Positions 18,051 to 26,954 of a stretch of 64,000 nt of DNA are shown piece after piece (positions within the stretch are counted from its first letter, which is position 1; each line of letters begins with the position of its first letter). Source of the DNA: Aquisphaera insulae (GTDB lineage Bacteria; Planctomycetota; Planctomycetia; Isosphaerales; Isosphaeraceae); NCBI RefSeq assembly GCF_011064615.1, contig NZ_JAALJH010000036.1:24470-88469 (forward strand), read 5' to 3'. The notes under the pieces are model-generated. The model saw nothing but the letters and a program-made list of their open reading frames with translations, searched no databases and was not told the DNA's origin. Made by a program: the position numbers and the translations under genes.

Positions 18051-18087
18051 TGCAATGCCCTCGATCTGGGCCTCGGGGAGCGTTCCG

Positions 18088-19560
18088 ATGATCGCACAAG
18101 ATCCGCTCGCGATGGCGGGGGCCTGCCTCCACGCCGGAGACTACCTTGGCGCGGAGCGTGCCTCACGGCTGGCCGTCGACCGAAATCCGTGGATTCCGGA
18201 CGGCTGGTTCATCCTGGCCGTCGCCAGCCAGCTCCTGGGCAAGCTCGCCGAGTCGGTCGAGCACTACCGCAAGGTGCTCGGGCTCGTCCCCTACAACGCC
18301 GAGGCGTGGAACAACCTGGGGGCCTCGCTCCTGTCCCTCCGCCGGCCGGAAGAGGCCGAGCCGTGCATTATCCAGGCCCTGAGGCTCGATCCCCGCTACG
18401 AGCAGGCGCACAACAACCTGGGCAATGCCCTCCAGGCGACGGGTCGGCTCGCCGAGGCCGAGGCTTGCTATCGACGGGCCATCGAGCTCAACCCGCGGTA
18501 CGTCGGGGCTCGCGAGCACCTGGGGCTGGTCCTCCAGAGTCAGGGGAGGCTCGACGAGGCGATCGCGGCCTATGAGGAAGCCCTGACGCTGGCGCCGACG
18601 AACGCGGACATCGCCATGAACCGCGCCTACACGCTGCTCCAGAAGGGGGACTTCGTCCGCGGCTGGGAGGCCTATGAGGCCCGCTGGGGATGCCCAGAGC
18701 ACATCCAGGCCGAGCTCCCCCTGCCCCTCTGGGACGGCCGGCCGCTCGGCGGCAAGACGGTCCTCCTCCGCGCCGAGCAGGGCCTCGGCGACGTCATCCA
18801 GTTCCTTCGGTTCGCCCCGATGATCCGGGAACGCGACGGCCGCGTCGCCGTCTGCTGCCCCCGGACCCTCCTCGCGCTGGCCGCGACCTGCCCCGGGGTT
18901 TCCAGGGTCTACACCGACGACAAGCCGCCGGTCGACCCCGAGATCGTCTGCCAGGCCGCCATCATGAGCCTCCCCTATCTGCTCGGGATCACCCTCGAGA
19001 CGATCCCGGCGACGGTCCCCTATCTCCACCCCGATCCGAGCCTCGTCGCCGATTGGTCCGAAAAGCTGCGTCCGGAGATCGGCCTCAAGGTCGGCGTCGT
19101 CTGGCAGGGCAACCCGGATCACAAGAAGGACTACCTTCGGTCGTTCCGGCTCTCTCGGTTCGAGCCGCTGGCAGGGATCCCGGGCGTCCGGCTGTACAGC
19201 CTCCAGAAGAACGTCGGCGCCGACCAGTTGGAGGAGATGAAGGGCCGCTTCCCGATCCGCGACCTCGGGCGGGACTGCGCCAGCTTCATGGACACGGCCG
19301 CCGCGATCGCGAATCTCGACCTAGTGATCGCGCCGGACACGGCCGTGGCGCACCTGGCCTCGGCCCTCGGCAAGCCGGCCTGGGTCGTCCTCCCCTTCGC
19401 GGCGGAGTGGCGATGGCTCATGGATCGCCAAGACACCCCGTGGTATCCGAGCATGCGCCTCTTCCGCCAGCCGCGATGGGGGGACTGGGATTCGGTCTTC
19501 CGGAGCGTCGCGAGCGAGCTGGCCTCGATGGCCAATCCGGTGCCCGGCCCGCGCCCGTGA
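18088..19560 (+). CDS. TPR-repeat glycosyltransferase-like protein (second of tandem pair)
   Basis: 490-residue paralog of the preceding gene, with the same layout: TPR units over residues about 5-190 and a GT-B like C-terminal domain with EQGLGDVIQFLRFA, VGVVWQGNPDHKKD, LYSLQKNVGADQL and LVIAPDTAVAHLASALG. The start at 18088 is preferred to one 33 bases earlier because GGGAG lies 8 bases before it and because it leaves a gap after the upstream stop. The histidine- and glycine-lined nucleotide-sugar pocket appears intact in both copies, so both are probably active, perhaps on different acceptors. It is convergent with the nitroreductase gene, 3 bases apart. Confidence 0.88.
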   Translation: MIAQDPLAMAGACLHAGDYLGAERASRLAVDRNPWIPDGWFILAVASQLLGKLAESVEHYRKVLGLVPYNAEAWNNLGASLLSLRRPEEAEPCIIQALRLDPRYEQAHNNLGNALQATGRLAEAEACYRRAIELNPRYVGAREHLGLVLQSQGRLDEAIAAYEEALTLAPTNADIAMNRAYTLLQKGDFVRGWEAYEARWGCPEHIQAELPLPLWDGRPLGGKTVLLRAEQGLGDVIQFLRFAPMIRERDGRVAVCCPRTLLALAATCPGVSRVYTDDKPPVDPEIVCQAAIMSLPYLLGITLETIPATVPYLHPDPSLVADWSEKLRPEIGLKVGVVWQGNPDHKKDYLRSFRLSRFEPLAGIPGVRLYSLQKNVGADQLEEMKGRFPIRDLGRDCASFMDTAAAIANLDLVIAPDTAVAHLASALGKPAWVVLPFAAEWRWLMDRQDTPWYPSMRLFRQPRWGDWDSVFRSVASELASMANPVPGPRP

Positions 19561-19563
19561 GCC

Positions 19564-20181
19564 TCAGGACTCCTCGCCGAGAATCGGGGACGGCCTGCCC
19601 CAGGTGCCGCTGAAGACGATCTCGGTCAGCGGCTTTCGCTGACGCGGGGCCTGATCGCGGTCCCGGTATCGCTGATCCAGGTCGGGCGGGTCGCCCAGAT
19701 AGCCGATCGCGATGCCCGTGAGGGGGGCGTAGTCGTCGGGGACCCCGTAGGTCTCCCTGACCTTTTCCGGCAGGATGCCGATCATCTGGTGGACGAAGAG
19801 CCCGCGTGCCGTGGCCTCCAAGGTCAGGCTGGCGCTGGCGGCTCCCAGGTCGTGCTCCGCCGCGGCATTCGGCTTGTTGTTGCGGGCGAAGGTCTTGCTG
19901 TGGCATCCGATCGCGAGCACCGGCACGAACTTCGCCCATGCCTGGTTCCCCTCGACCAGGCAGGAGAGGATCTTCTCGAAGCCGTCGGGGTCCCCCTTGG
20001 TCGCGACGATGTACCGCCACGGTTGTTCGTTGTACGACGAGGCCGACCACCGCGCCGCCTCGAAGAGCGATCGCAGGTCCTCCTCCGAGACGGGGCGATC
20101 CGAGAACGAGTAGGGGCTCCACCGCGTCGCGAGCAGCTCCTGGATCGGGTGGTCGGGCGTCGCGGACCTGGGGATGCTCAC
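19564..20181 (-). CDS. Nitroreductase family protein
   Basis: 205-residue FMN-binding oxidoreductase of the nitroreductase superfamily. Visible landmarks are RWSPYSFSDRPVSEED at residues about 19-34, ARWSASSYNEQPWRYIVA in the FMN site, DLGAASASLTLEATARGL and a C-terminal GYLGDPPDLD. The GTG at 20181 is chosen over a TTG at 20226 because AGGAG lies 7-8 bases before it. It would reduce nitro compounds, quinones or similar with NAD(P)H. It stands alone, divergent from the methyltransferase gene, and its physiological substrate is unknown. Confidence 0.93.
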   Translation of the reverse strand: MSIPRSATPDHPIQELLATRWSPYSFSDRPVSEEDLRSLFEAARWSASSYNEQPWRYIVATKGDPDGFEKILSCLVEGNQAWAKFVPVLAIGCHSKTFARNNKPNAAAEHDLGAASASLTLEATARGLFVHQMIGILPEKVRETYGVPDDYAPLTGIAIGYLGDPPDLDQRYRDRDQAPRQRKPLTEIVFSGTWGRPSPILGEES

Positions 20182-20369
20182 GGTCGGTCTCCTCGAAGAA
20201 GGGATCGAGATCCCGCGAAGGTTCAATCAGGTGATCGGTCCCGATGGCGGGAATTCGCGTCGATGTGGACCGCACGCGGGCCGGGACTCCCTGATACACT
20301 ATCGGGTCGGGACTCTCAGCCTCCAGGGGAGTCCGGCCGTCGTTCCTCCCCGGGGCCCGGATCTTTCGG

Positions 20370-21236
20370 ATGCTCGCCGTCATGACCGTCGCCGACCAGG
20401 CCCGGACGAAGTCGACCTATGGCCTCCAGTGGAACCGATTCCGGATCCTCCGACCCGAGGAGGACCGGGCCACGTTCCGGAATCGGACGGCCCTGACCGC
20501 GGACGAGCTCGCGGGTCGGGTCGTCCTCGACGCCGGGTGCGGCATGGGGAGGTATCTCCGGATGGCCGCGGAGCTCGGGCCGAGGATCGTCGTGGGGATG
20601 GACCTGAGCGAGGCGACCCGCGCGGCGACCCAGTTGACCTCGGACCTGCACACGGTCGCGGTCGTCCGCGGCGACCTGCTCCGGCTGCCGTTCGCTCCCG
20701 GCTCGTTCGATCACATCTATTCGATCGGGGTGCTCGATCACACGCCCGATCCCCGGGCCGCGTTCCTCGGCCTGGCGAGGCTGCTGAAACCGGGCGGGCG
20801 GATCGCGATCTGGATCTACCGGAAGGAGCGGCCCGCGGTGGAGCGGATCATGGACGTCCACCGGGCGATCTCCCGCCGCCTCCCCCTGGGGCTCCTGCTC
20901 GGGCTCTCGAAGGCCGCCGCGCCGATCGGGGGCCTGAAGCGGCGACTGATGGGCAGCCGGGCCTGGATCGTGCAGCGGGCCGGCGTGGCGCTCCACCTGG
21001 CCACGATCGGGGTGTCCATGCACCCGGATCCGGAGGTCCGCGTCTGCGACACCCTGGACTGGTACGCGCCCGGGTTCCTCTCGCGGCACACCGCGGACGA
21101 GGTCCGGGGATGGTTCCGCGCCGCCGGCCTGGTCGAGATCGAGGACCTCTCCGCCCTCCAAACGTTCTTCCACGAAGGCCAGGGACATGGGATCAACCTC
21201 GCGGGCCGGAGGCCCTCGGAGGTTTCCAGCGCTTGA
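20370..21236 (+). CDS. Class I SAM-dependent methyltransferase
   Basis: 288 residues. Motif I is VVLDAGCGMGRYLRMA near residues 51-66, motif II acidic end VVGMDLSEA, then DLLRLPFAPGSFDHIYSIGVLDH (methyltransf_11 type) and LLKPGGRIAIWIY. The N-terminal YGLQWNRF with a downstream FRNRT segment resembles methyltransferases that act on small or lipid-linked molecules, but the acceptor cannot be told. Either ATG 20370 or 20382 may be used; neither has a clear ribosome site. It is a lone gene between the nitroreductase and the DUF1573 protein. Confidence 0.9.
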   Translation: MLAVMTVADQARTKSTYGLQWNRFRILRPEEDRATFRNRTALTADELAGRVVLDAGCGMGRYLRMAAELGPRIVVGMDLSEATRAATQLTSDLHTVAVVRGDLLRLPFAPGSFDHIYSIGVLDHTPDPRAAFLGLARLLKPGGRIAIWIYRKERPAVERIMDVHRAISRRLPLGLLLGLSKAAAPIGGLKRRLMGSRAWIVQRAGVALHLATIGVSMHPDPEVRVCDTLDWYAPGFLSRHTADEVRGWFRAAGLVEIEDLSALQTFFHEGQGHGINLAGRRPSEVSSA

Positions 21237-21383
21237 CCCTGAAGATGAGGCGAACCTAAGATCAAGGGGTACGAGTCGAGGGACCTTCGGCACCGGGTGT
21301 CATCTCACGACCCGGTCCGCACCCGGCTCGGCCATCATTGCATATTTCTTCGCTGGTCCGCTCATCCGGAGTTATCGACTATC

Positions 21384-22490
21384 ATGATGCGGTGGGTCAT
21401 TCTGAGCGTGGCCGTCGTCCTCCTGGCCGGTGTGGCGACGGTCGTGACGCAGCTTGTCGGTGGGTCGAGCGCCGAGTGGGACCTGCCGGCCGTCCCGAAA
21501 ACGAAGGGGCCGCAGCCCAAGGTGGTCGTCGAGGGCCAGCTCACGTACGAGTTCGGCGACATGGCCACCCAGAAGACGGGCACCCGCAAGTGGGTCGTCA
21601 AGAATGAGGGCGAGGGGGACCTGGACATCTACCTCGGCGCCTCGAGCTGCATGTGCACGGTGGGCAAGCTCAAGAAGGAAGGCTCCAAGGAGACCATCAA
21701 GCCGGGCGAATCCACCGAGGTCGAGGTCGAGTGGAAGACCAAGGACCAGGTGGGCGAGTACGGCAAGAACGTGACAATCACCACGAACGACCCGACCCGG
21801 CCCGAGTTCAAGCTCGGCGTCCACGGCCAGGTGAGCGCCCCGGTGATGATCCTGCCCCAGCCGCTGGACGGCGTGGTGGCGGTCGGCTCGATCTCCACGG
21901 ACAAGCCGTCCCAGATCTCGATCGCGGTCTTCTCGCCCAACCGACCCGATTTCAAGATCAGCAAGATCACCAGCTCCAAGCCCGATCTGATCACCCCGAA
22001 CATCGTGCCCCTGACGGCCGAGGATCAGGCTCAGCTCAAGACCAAGGGGGGGCACCGCGTCAATCTGAACGTCAAGCCGGGGTTCGGCCAGGGCGAGTTC
22101 CGCGAGGAGCTGATCGTCGAGACCGATCATCCCGATGAGCCCAAGATCACCCTGACGCTCTCTGGAACGGCGACCGGCCCCGTCAGCGTCGTCCCGGCCC
22201 GCCTCCGCCTGATGGCGCTCGACGGCCGAGGGAACGCCAGCTCTCAGGTCAACCTCCTGGTCCGCGGAGGCCAGACCGCCAAGTTCACGGTGGCCCACAA
22301 GCCCGACAAGCTTGACGTCGATATCGTCCCCAACGACGCCCCGGGTGCCATGGGGCGATACCGGATGACCGTCTCGGTCCCCCCGGGTCTCCCGCCGGGC
22401 GTCGTCGAGGACACGATCATCCTCAAGACCGACCTGCCGGGGGTCCCCGAGATCAAGGTCCCCGTGAGCATCGTCGTGGGTGCGGGCTGA
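21384..22490 (+). CDS. DUF1573 domain-containing membrane-anchored protein
   Basis: 368-residue protein with an N-terminal membrane anchor (residues 3-22) and a DUF1573 Ig-like domain covering about 50-150, marked by KWVVKNEGEGDLDIYLGASSC split with MCTVGK and GVHGQV. Two further beta-sandwich repeats seem to follow. DUF1573 proteins resemble ASH/PapD-like folds and are common exported planctomycete proteins without known function. The tandem ATG codons at 21384 and 21387 open the anchor; 21384 is annotated. No tight neighbour; the next gene starts 263 bases on. Confidence 0.88.
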   Translation: MMRWVILSVAVVLLAGVATVVTQLVGGSSAEWDLPAVPKTKGPQPKVVVEGQLTYEFGDMATQKTGTRKWVVKNEGEGDLDIYLGASSCMCTVGKLKKEGSKETIKPGESTEVEVEWKTKDQVGEYGKNVTITTNDPTRPEFKLGVHGQVSAPVMILPQPLDGVVAVGSISTDKPSQISIAVFSPNRPDFKISKITSSKPDLITPNIVPLTAEDQAQLKTKGGHRVNLNVKPGFGQGEFREELIVETDHPDEPKITLTLSGTATGPVSVVPARLRLMALDGRGNASSQVNLLVRGGQTAKFTVAHKPDKLDVDIVPNDAPGAMGRYRMTVSVPPGLPPGVVEDTIILKTDLPGVPEIKVPVSIVVGAG

Positions 22491-22753
22491 TACCCTCACC
22501 CTCGGACGACGGGCCCTTCGCCGACGCCTTGCTGCCTCCCCCGGCCGGCGACATCGCGGATCCGTGCGAGGTCGCGTCGTGCGCCCGCCGGTCGGCCCGA
22601 ATTCTCCATGTTGACCATGCTCACGCGGGAGGGTCGATTGGACTTACCCGCGTGGTCCCCTGTCGCTAGAGTGGCGACGGCGGAAGGATCTCCGCCCCTG
22701 GACCGGGCTCGTCGGCTCGCCCGGTGCCGTAATCGCTTCACGAAGGGATCACG

Positions 22754-24388
22754 ATGTCGCCTGCCGCCCCATCTCGGATGTGCCTGGTTGTCCTCTTCCT
22801 GGCTTGCGGGTTGACCCTCCCGGCGTGCTCGAAGTCCGAGGCACCCGGCACCCCTCCCGCGGCGCCCACGAAGGAGACCGCCAAGAACAGTCCGCCCGCG
22901 GGGAGCAGCGGGGATGGGATGTCGAAATCGGGCAAGCTCCTGGCGGACTGGCCCAAGCCGGCGGGGCTGCTGGTGATCTCGGGCGAGATGGACGGCTACC
23001 TCGAGCCGTGCGGGTGCACCCAGGGCCAGGTCGGCGGCCTGATCCGCCGGCTCGATTTCCTCGACCGTCTTCGCGCCCAGTACGGCCAGGTCGCCCTCAT
23101 CGACCTGGGGAGCCTGATCAAGGATCCGGCCGCCGCCCGCGGCGGCTTCGAGCAGGCCAAGATCAAGTATGGGATCGCCCTCAAGGCCCTCTCCACGCTC
23201 AAGTACGACGCGATCGCCCTCAGCGCGGAGGACCTCAAGATCGGGGTCATGGAAGCCTTCGGCCAGCTCCTGAACAACCTCAACGACCCGGCGAGGATCG
23301 TGGTCGCCAACGTGACGCCCGGCGCGGGTTTCGAGTCCAAGATCGAGGCCAGCCGGATCCTCCCCGCCGGATCGGTGAAGCTCGGCGTGACCGCGGTCAT
23401 CGATCCGGAGCTCCTGGAGAAGCTGACGGATCCGGACAAGAAGGAGCTGCTCGCCGCGATCAAGCGGCCGGATGAGGTCCTGGGCACCGTCCTCGCCGAC
23501 ATGGAGCCGAAGAGCGACTATCAGGTCCTGATGGTCCAGGGGCCGCCCGAGTTGGCGAAGCGGCTGGCGACCTCGTACCCGGGCTTCGACGTCGTGGTCT
23601 CCGGCTCCCAGTTCGCCGATCCCGTGGACCGCGATCCCCTGATGCTCAACGGCGGCAAGACGATGGTCGTCCAGGTCGGCCGGCGGGGGAAATCGGTGGG
23701 CGCGGTCGGGTTCTTCGCCGACGGCGAACAGAAGATCCGCTATTACCTGTACTCCCTGGGCACCCGGCTCGACGGCCCCGGCACGGCCGTCAAGAAGGTC
23801 ATCGAGGACGAATACCGCAGCATGCTCAAGGCGGCGGGGACCGTCGAGACCTTCCCGCGCCACGATTACACGGGGGGCTCCGCGGGCGCGACGTTCGTCG
23901 GTGCGGAGACGTGCAAGCAGTGCCATCCGAACACCTTCGCCCGCTGGTCCACCACCAAGCACGCCCAGGCCTTCGTGTCGCTGGAGAAGGACCCCAAGCC
24001 GAATACGATCTTCGATGCCGAGTGCATAAGCTGCCATACGACGGGCTTCGAATACACCTCGGGCTGGAAGTCCGAGGCCGCGACCCCGCACCTGAAGGGG
24101 AACCAGTGCGAGAACTGCCACGGGCCCGGCTCGCGGCACATCGCCAACCCGGACGACCTCGCGGCCAGGACCCCCATGAAGATCACCGCCGAGCAGGCGG
24201 ACAAGGGCCGGATGTGCATCCGCTGCCACGACGAGGACAATTCCCCCAAGTTCACGTTCGCGACCTTCTACGGCCAGATCGTCCACAAGGGCCTGGACGA
24301 GTACAAGGACCCGAAGGTCCACCAGCCGGTGACCCCCCGGGGCGCACCCAAGCCGGGGGCCGCCGCCGCCGCCGCGGCCGGGAAGTGA
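22754..24388 (+). CDS. Tetraheme cytochrome lipoprotein with metallophosphatase-like N-domain
   Basis: 544-residue exported lipoprotein (lipobox LTLPAC). Residues about 65-360 resemble the UshA-type phosphoesterase region of planctomycete cytochromes, with MDGYLEPCGCTQGQVGGLIRR split as EPCGC and GGLIRR. The C-terminal part is a cytochrome c554-like multiheme domain with four CxxCH sites: CKQCH 387, CISCH 424, CENCH 452 and CIRCH 488, plus GPGSRH and the heme-proximal AFVSLEK. The canonical metal-binding DxH motif of phosphoesterases is not obvious, so the first domain may be structural. AAGGGA lies 5 bases before ATG 22754. Electron-transfer role is inferred; the C-terminus ends in an Ala-rich tail. 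Confidence 0.85.
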   Translation: MSPAAPSRMCLVVLFLACGLTLPACSKSEAPGTPPAAPTKETAKNSPPAGSSGDGMSKSGKLLADWPKPAGLLVISGEMDGYLEPCGCTQGQVGGLIRRLDFLDRLRAQYGQVALIDLGSLIKDPAAARGGFEQAKIKYGIALKALSTLKYDAIALSAEDLKIGVMEAFGQLLNNLNDPARIVVANVTPGAGFESKIEASRILPAGSVKLGVTAVIDPELLEKLTDPDKKELLAAIKRPDEVLGTVLADMEPKSDYQVLMVQGPPELAKRLATSYPGFDVVVSGSQFADPVDRDPLMLNGGKTMVVQVGRRGKSVGAVGFFADGEQKIRYYLYSLGTRLDGPGTAVKKVIEDEYRSMLKAAGTVETFPRHDYTGGSAGATFVGAETCKQCHPNTFARWSTTKHAQAFVSLEKDPKPNTIFDAECISCHTTGFEYTSGWKSEAATPHLKGNQCENCHGPGSRHIANPDDLAARTPMKITAEQADKGRMCIRCHDEDNSPKFTFATFYGQIVHKGLDEYKDPKVHQPVTPRGAPKPGAAAAAAAGK

Positions 24389-24433
24389 ATCGCGTGGTCG
24401 AAACGCCAGAGCCTCGAGCAGGAAGCCTCGCCG

Positions 24434-24790
24434 ATGAGTGAACCCTCCGCATCGCCGGTCCTCGCCTCCGTCCCCGAATCCACCCGCTGGGAGCGGCTGA
24501 CGGCCAAGTATCGGGAAGACCATCGCAACCCGGTGAACCACGCCCTCCACGTCGGTGTCGGCTGGCCGATCATGGCGCTCGCCGTGATCCTGATCCCGTT
24601 CCGCCCCTGGTGGTCGCTGGGGCTCTTCTTCCTGTCGTACGGGATCATGTGGACCGGGCATTTCGTCTTCGAGCGGAATCTGCCCACGGTCTTCCGCCAT
24701 CCGAGCACGCCGTTCGTGATGGCCTGGGTGGTGATCCGCCAGATGGCCCGGGGCGCTCGCAATATCCTGACCGGCAACCCGACTCGCTAA
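24434..24790 (+). CDS. DUF962 / Mpo1-like membrane protein
   Basis: 118-residue small integral membrane protein. It has the family signature YREDHRNPVNHALHVGVGWPI at its start, split by two hydrophobic segments, and GHFVFERNLPTVFRHPSTP, which holds the conserved His and Asn/Pro residues. Yeast Mpo1 of this family is an iron-dependent dioxygenase in alpha-oxidation of 2-hydroxy fatty acids; bacterial members are uncharacterised and transfer of that role is inference. GGAAG lies 8 bases before the ATG. It sits 45 bases after the cytochrome gene and 10 before the tRNA-binding protein, so co-transcription is likely. Confidence 0.88.
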   Translation: MSEPSASPVLASVPESTRWERLTAKYREDHRNPVNHALHVGVGWPIMALAVILIPFRPWWSLGLFFLSYGIMWTGHFVFERNLPTVFRHPSTPFVMAWVVIRQMARGARNILTGNPTR

Positions 24791-24800
24791 GGAAACCAAG

Positions 24801-25133
24801 ATGGCCGACACGATCAACTACGAGGATTTCGCCAAGCTGGAGCTGCGTGTGGCCCGGGTCGTGGAGGCCCGGCCGCATCCCAATGCGGACAAACTGCTGC
24901 TCCTGCAGGTGGACATCGGCGACGAGCAGAAGCAGATCGTCGCCGGGATCCGGCAGCACTACACGCCGGAGCAGCTCATCGGCAAGCGGATCGTCATCGT
25001 CAACAACCTGGCGCCCGCGATGCTCCGCGGCGAGACCAGCCAGGGCATGCTCCTGGCGGCCACGTCCGGCGACAAGGTGATCGTCCTCACGCCCGACGAT
25101 CCGGAGTGCGTCCCCGGGGCGAAGGTGAAGTGA
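24801..25133 (+). CDS. tRNA-binding domain protein, MetG C-terminal (beta) type
   Basis: 110-residue stand-alone OB-fold protein equal to the C-terminal tRNA-binding domain of methionyl-tRNA synthetase. Hallmarks are FAKLELRVARVVEARPHPNADKLL split as KLELRVARV and HPNADKLL, QIVAGIRQHY and NNLAPAMLRGETSQGMLLAA. It could dimerise and assist a synthetase or act as a Csa/Trbp111-like chaperone. AAGGA lies 7 bases before the ATG. The catalytic metG is not in the window. Confidence 0.92.
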   Translation: MADTINYEDFAKLELRVARVVEARPHPNADKLLLLQVDIGDEQKQIVAGIRQHYTPEQLIGKRIVIVNNLAPAMLRGETSQGMLLAATSGDKVIVLTPDDPECVPGAKVK

Positions 25134-25177
25134 GGCCGCCCGGATCCGCCGGCCGGGCCCGGTCGGGGCCCTGATCC

Positions 25178-26842
25178 TCACAGATCCCAGATCCTGCGAC
25201 CGTCCATGAAGCAGGAGATGATCCCGTCCTCGCTGACCTTGAGGACCGGGCCGAAACGGCTCGCGACGAGGGCGGCCGTCGTCCGGGCGCCCTCGGCGAC
25301 GGGCGGATCCGTACCGGGACCGGTGCCCTCGGCGTCGAGCCCGCGGGCATCGTGGCGGAGGATCGCGCCGAACGCGATCAGCCGCCCGGCCGAGTCGGTG
25401 ACGAGGGCCCCGTCGATGCTCGCCAGCGCCTCCAGGACGGCCGGAGCCAGCTCCATGACGCGGGCCCCGCGGGCCAGGTAGTGGATCGAGCGTTTCGAGA
25501 GCGGGGAATCGGCCGCGGCGGCCGAGGGCCTGCGCGTCGGATCGCCGATTCGGGTGCCCGAGTTCTCATCCACGGTCAGCCCATGGAGCGTGAAGAGATG
25601 CGACGGGGATTCGGCCTCGTCGTCGCACGGCGATACGGCCGGCGATCCCTCCACGAGGTCCTGCACCGAGATCAGGTTGCCGACGGCCCGGTCCGCCTCT
25701 TCCACGACGACCAGGAGGCCCCCCTGACGCTCCTCGGCCAGGTCGAGCGCGGTCTGGAAGAGCCGGCGGGCGAGTCCCGGGTTCCTCACCGCGCGGGACC
25801 ATTCGGCGAACCGGGTCTCCGGATCCTGGACCCGCCAGCGGCCCTGGGCGAAGACGAACGCCTGGACACCCTGCGCGAAGACCTTGATCTCCTGGTTGGG
25901 GCTGAGCACCAGGCAGATGTGCCCCGAGCCCTGCGTGGCCAGGGCATGAGACTCGTAAACGCGAGGACACGGGACCGGGAGCGCGGATCCGCGACCTCGC
26001 TCGGCCGCTCCGGCCGATGGTCCCGCGTTCGGGTCCGCGATCCGCAGGCCGCGGCCGCGGCGCGTTCGTGCCCAGCGCTGGATGTCGATGACCTCCTCCA
26101 GGCGCCCCTGCTCATCGACGAGGTAGAGGGTCCGCCGGCCGTCGCAGAGGCGGTGGAGCGTCCGGAGCGCCGTCAATTCCACGCCGAAGGGCATGGCCTC
26201 CGTCGCGGCCGGTCGAGCGTCGTGGGGCGAGGATGCCGCGGGAGGCCCGAGGATCAGCGCGCCGGTCGCGACCCGCCGGTTCTCATAGGTGGAGAGCGCC
26301 ATCGTCCGGAGGGTCAGGATGGCCTCCGCGATTCGGCTCGAGAAGGTGCTCGGGGAAGCGTAGGGCCCCGGCTCCACCGAGGCGGCGACGTAGTGATCCT
26401 CCGGCATCCCCCGGCGCAACTGGAGCAGGGAGACCTCCGAGGAGCGGAAGAGGATCCGGAAATAGAGGCTCATCACGAGGCCGATCGCCCGGATCAGGTC
26501 CCGATCGCGGGGCCCGAGGGCCGCGTGGGACGGGACGCTGATCCGATACCGGCAACCGAAGAGGGACACCCGCAAGGTATTGGGCGGCCACGCATCGTCC
26601 TCCTCGATCCGGAAATCGAGCGAGATCTCGGCCCCTTCCGCGATCCGACGCGGGGGCGAAAGCTCGCCGGCCAAGCCCAGGTCCTGGTCCCGTTCCAGCG
26701 TGCTCCCGGGATAGAACGAGAGGAGGTCACGTCGGAACGATCCGAGGAAGACGTCGATGAAATGCCCGGGATCTTGCAAGAAGCCGCGCCCTCCGGCACG
26801 AGGGGCGGGGCGGGCTGCGGCGGGCTGGATCGGCAGCGACAT
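25178..26842 (-). CDS. DisA_N-like (DAC-fold, DACNV-type) putative sensor protein
   Basis: 554-residue cytoplasmic protein. The C-terminal 80 residues look like a DisA_N diadenylate cyclase domain: the DGA motif is present at about 477-479 (LASIDGALVTDSAGRLIAFGA), but the usual RHR is replaced by RTT at about 520-522 (EGARTTAALVASRFG), and SEDG follows. This pattern suggests a non-cyclising nucleotide sensor; it resembles proteins labelled probable sensor domain DACNV. The N-terminal 250 residues are not recognised. GAGGAGGGG lies 6 bases before ATG 26842, which also clears the upstream gene. It ends a four-gene leftward cluster. Function is inferred only. Confidence 0.7.
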   Translation of the reverse strand: MSLPIQPAAARPAPRAGGRGFLQDPGHFIDVFLGSFRRDLLSFYPGSTLERDQDLGLAGELSPPRRIAEGAEISLDFRIEEDDAWPPNTLRVSLFGCRYRISVPSHAALGPRDRDLIRAIGLVMSLYFRILFRSSEVSLLQLRRGMPEDHYVAASVEPGPYASPSTFSSRIAEAILTLRTMALSTYENRRVATGALILGPPAASSPHDARPAATEAMPFGVELTALRTLHRLCDGRRTLYLVDEQGRLEEVIDIQRWARTRRGRGLRIADPNAGPSAGAAERGRGSALPVPCPRVYESHALATQGSGHICLVLSPNQEIKVFAQGVQAFVFAQGRWRVQDPETRFAEWSRAVRNPGLARRLFQTALDLAEERQGGLLVVVEEADRAVGNLISVQDLVEGSPAVSPCDDEAESPSHLFTLHGLTVDENSGTRIGDPTRRPSAAAADSPLSKRSIHYLARGARVMELAPAVLEALASIDGALVTDSAGRLIAFGAILRHDARGLDAEGTGPGTDPPVAEGARTTAALVASRFGPVLKVSEDGIISCFMDGRRIWDL

Positions 26843-26954
26843 CGCAGGCCCCTCCTCGGTCGAGAACTCGAGACGCCAGAGTCCCCCTCGTCCGGCCGGA
26901 TCATAGCGGATTCCTTCGGGGGGGAAAGTCGGATCGCGGATCGAGGACGCGGCG

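Noticed and set aside
22496..24817. 773-codon minus-strand frame opposite the tetraheme cytochrome
   Set aside because: Shadow frame; the plus strand has the lipobox and four heme motifs.
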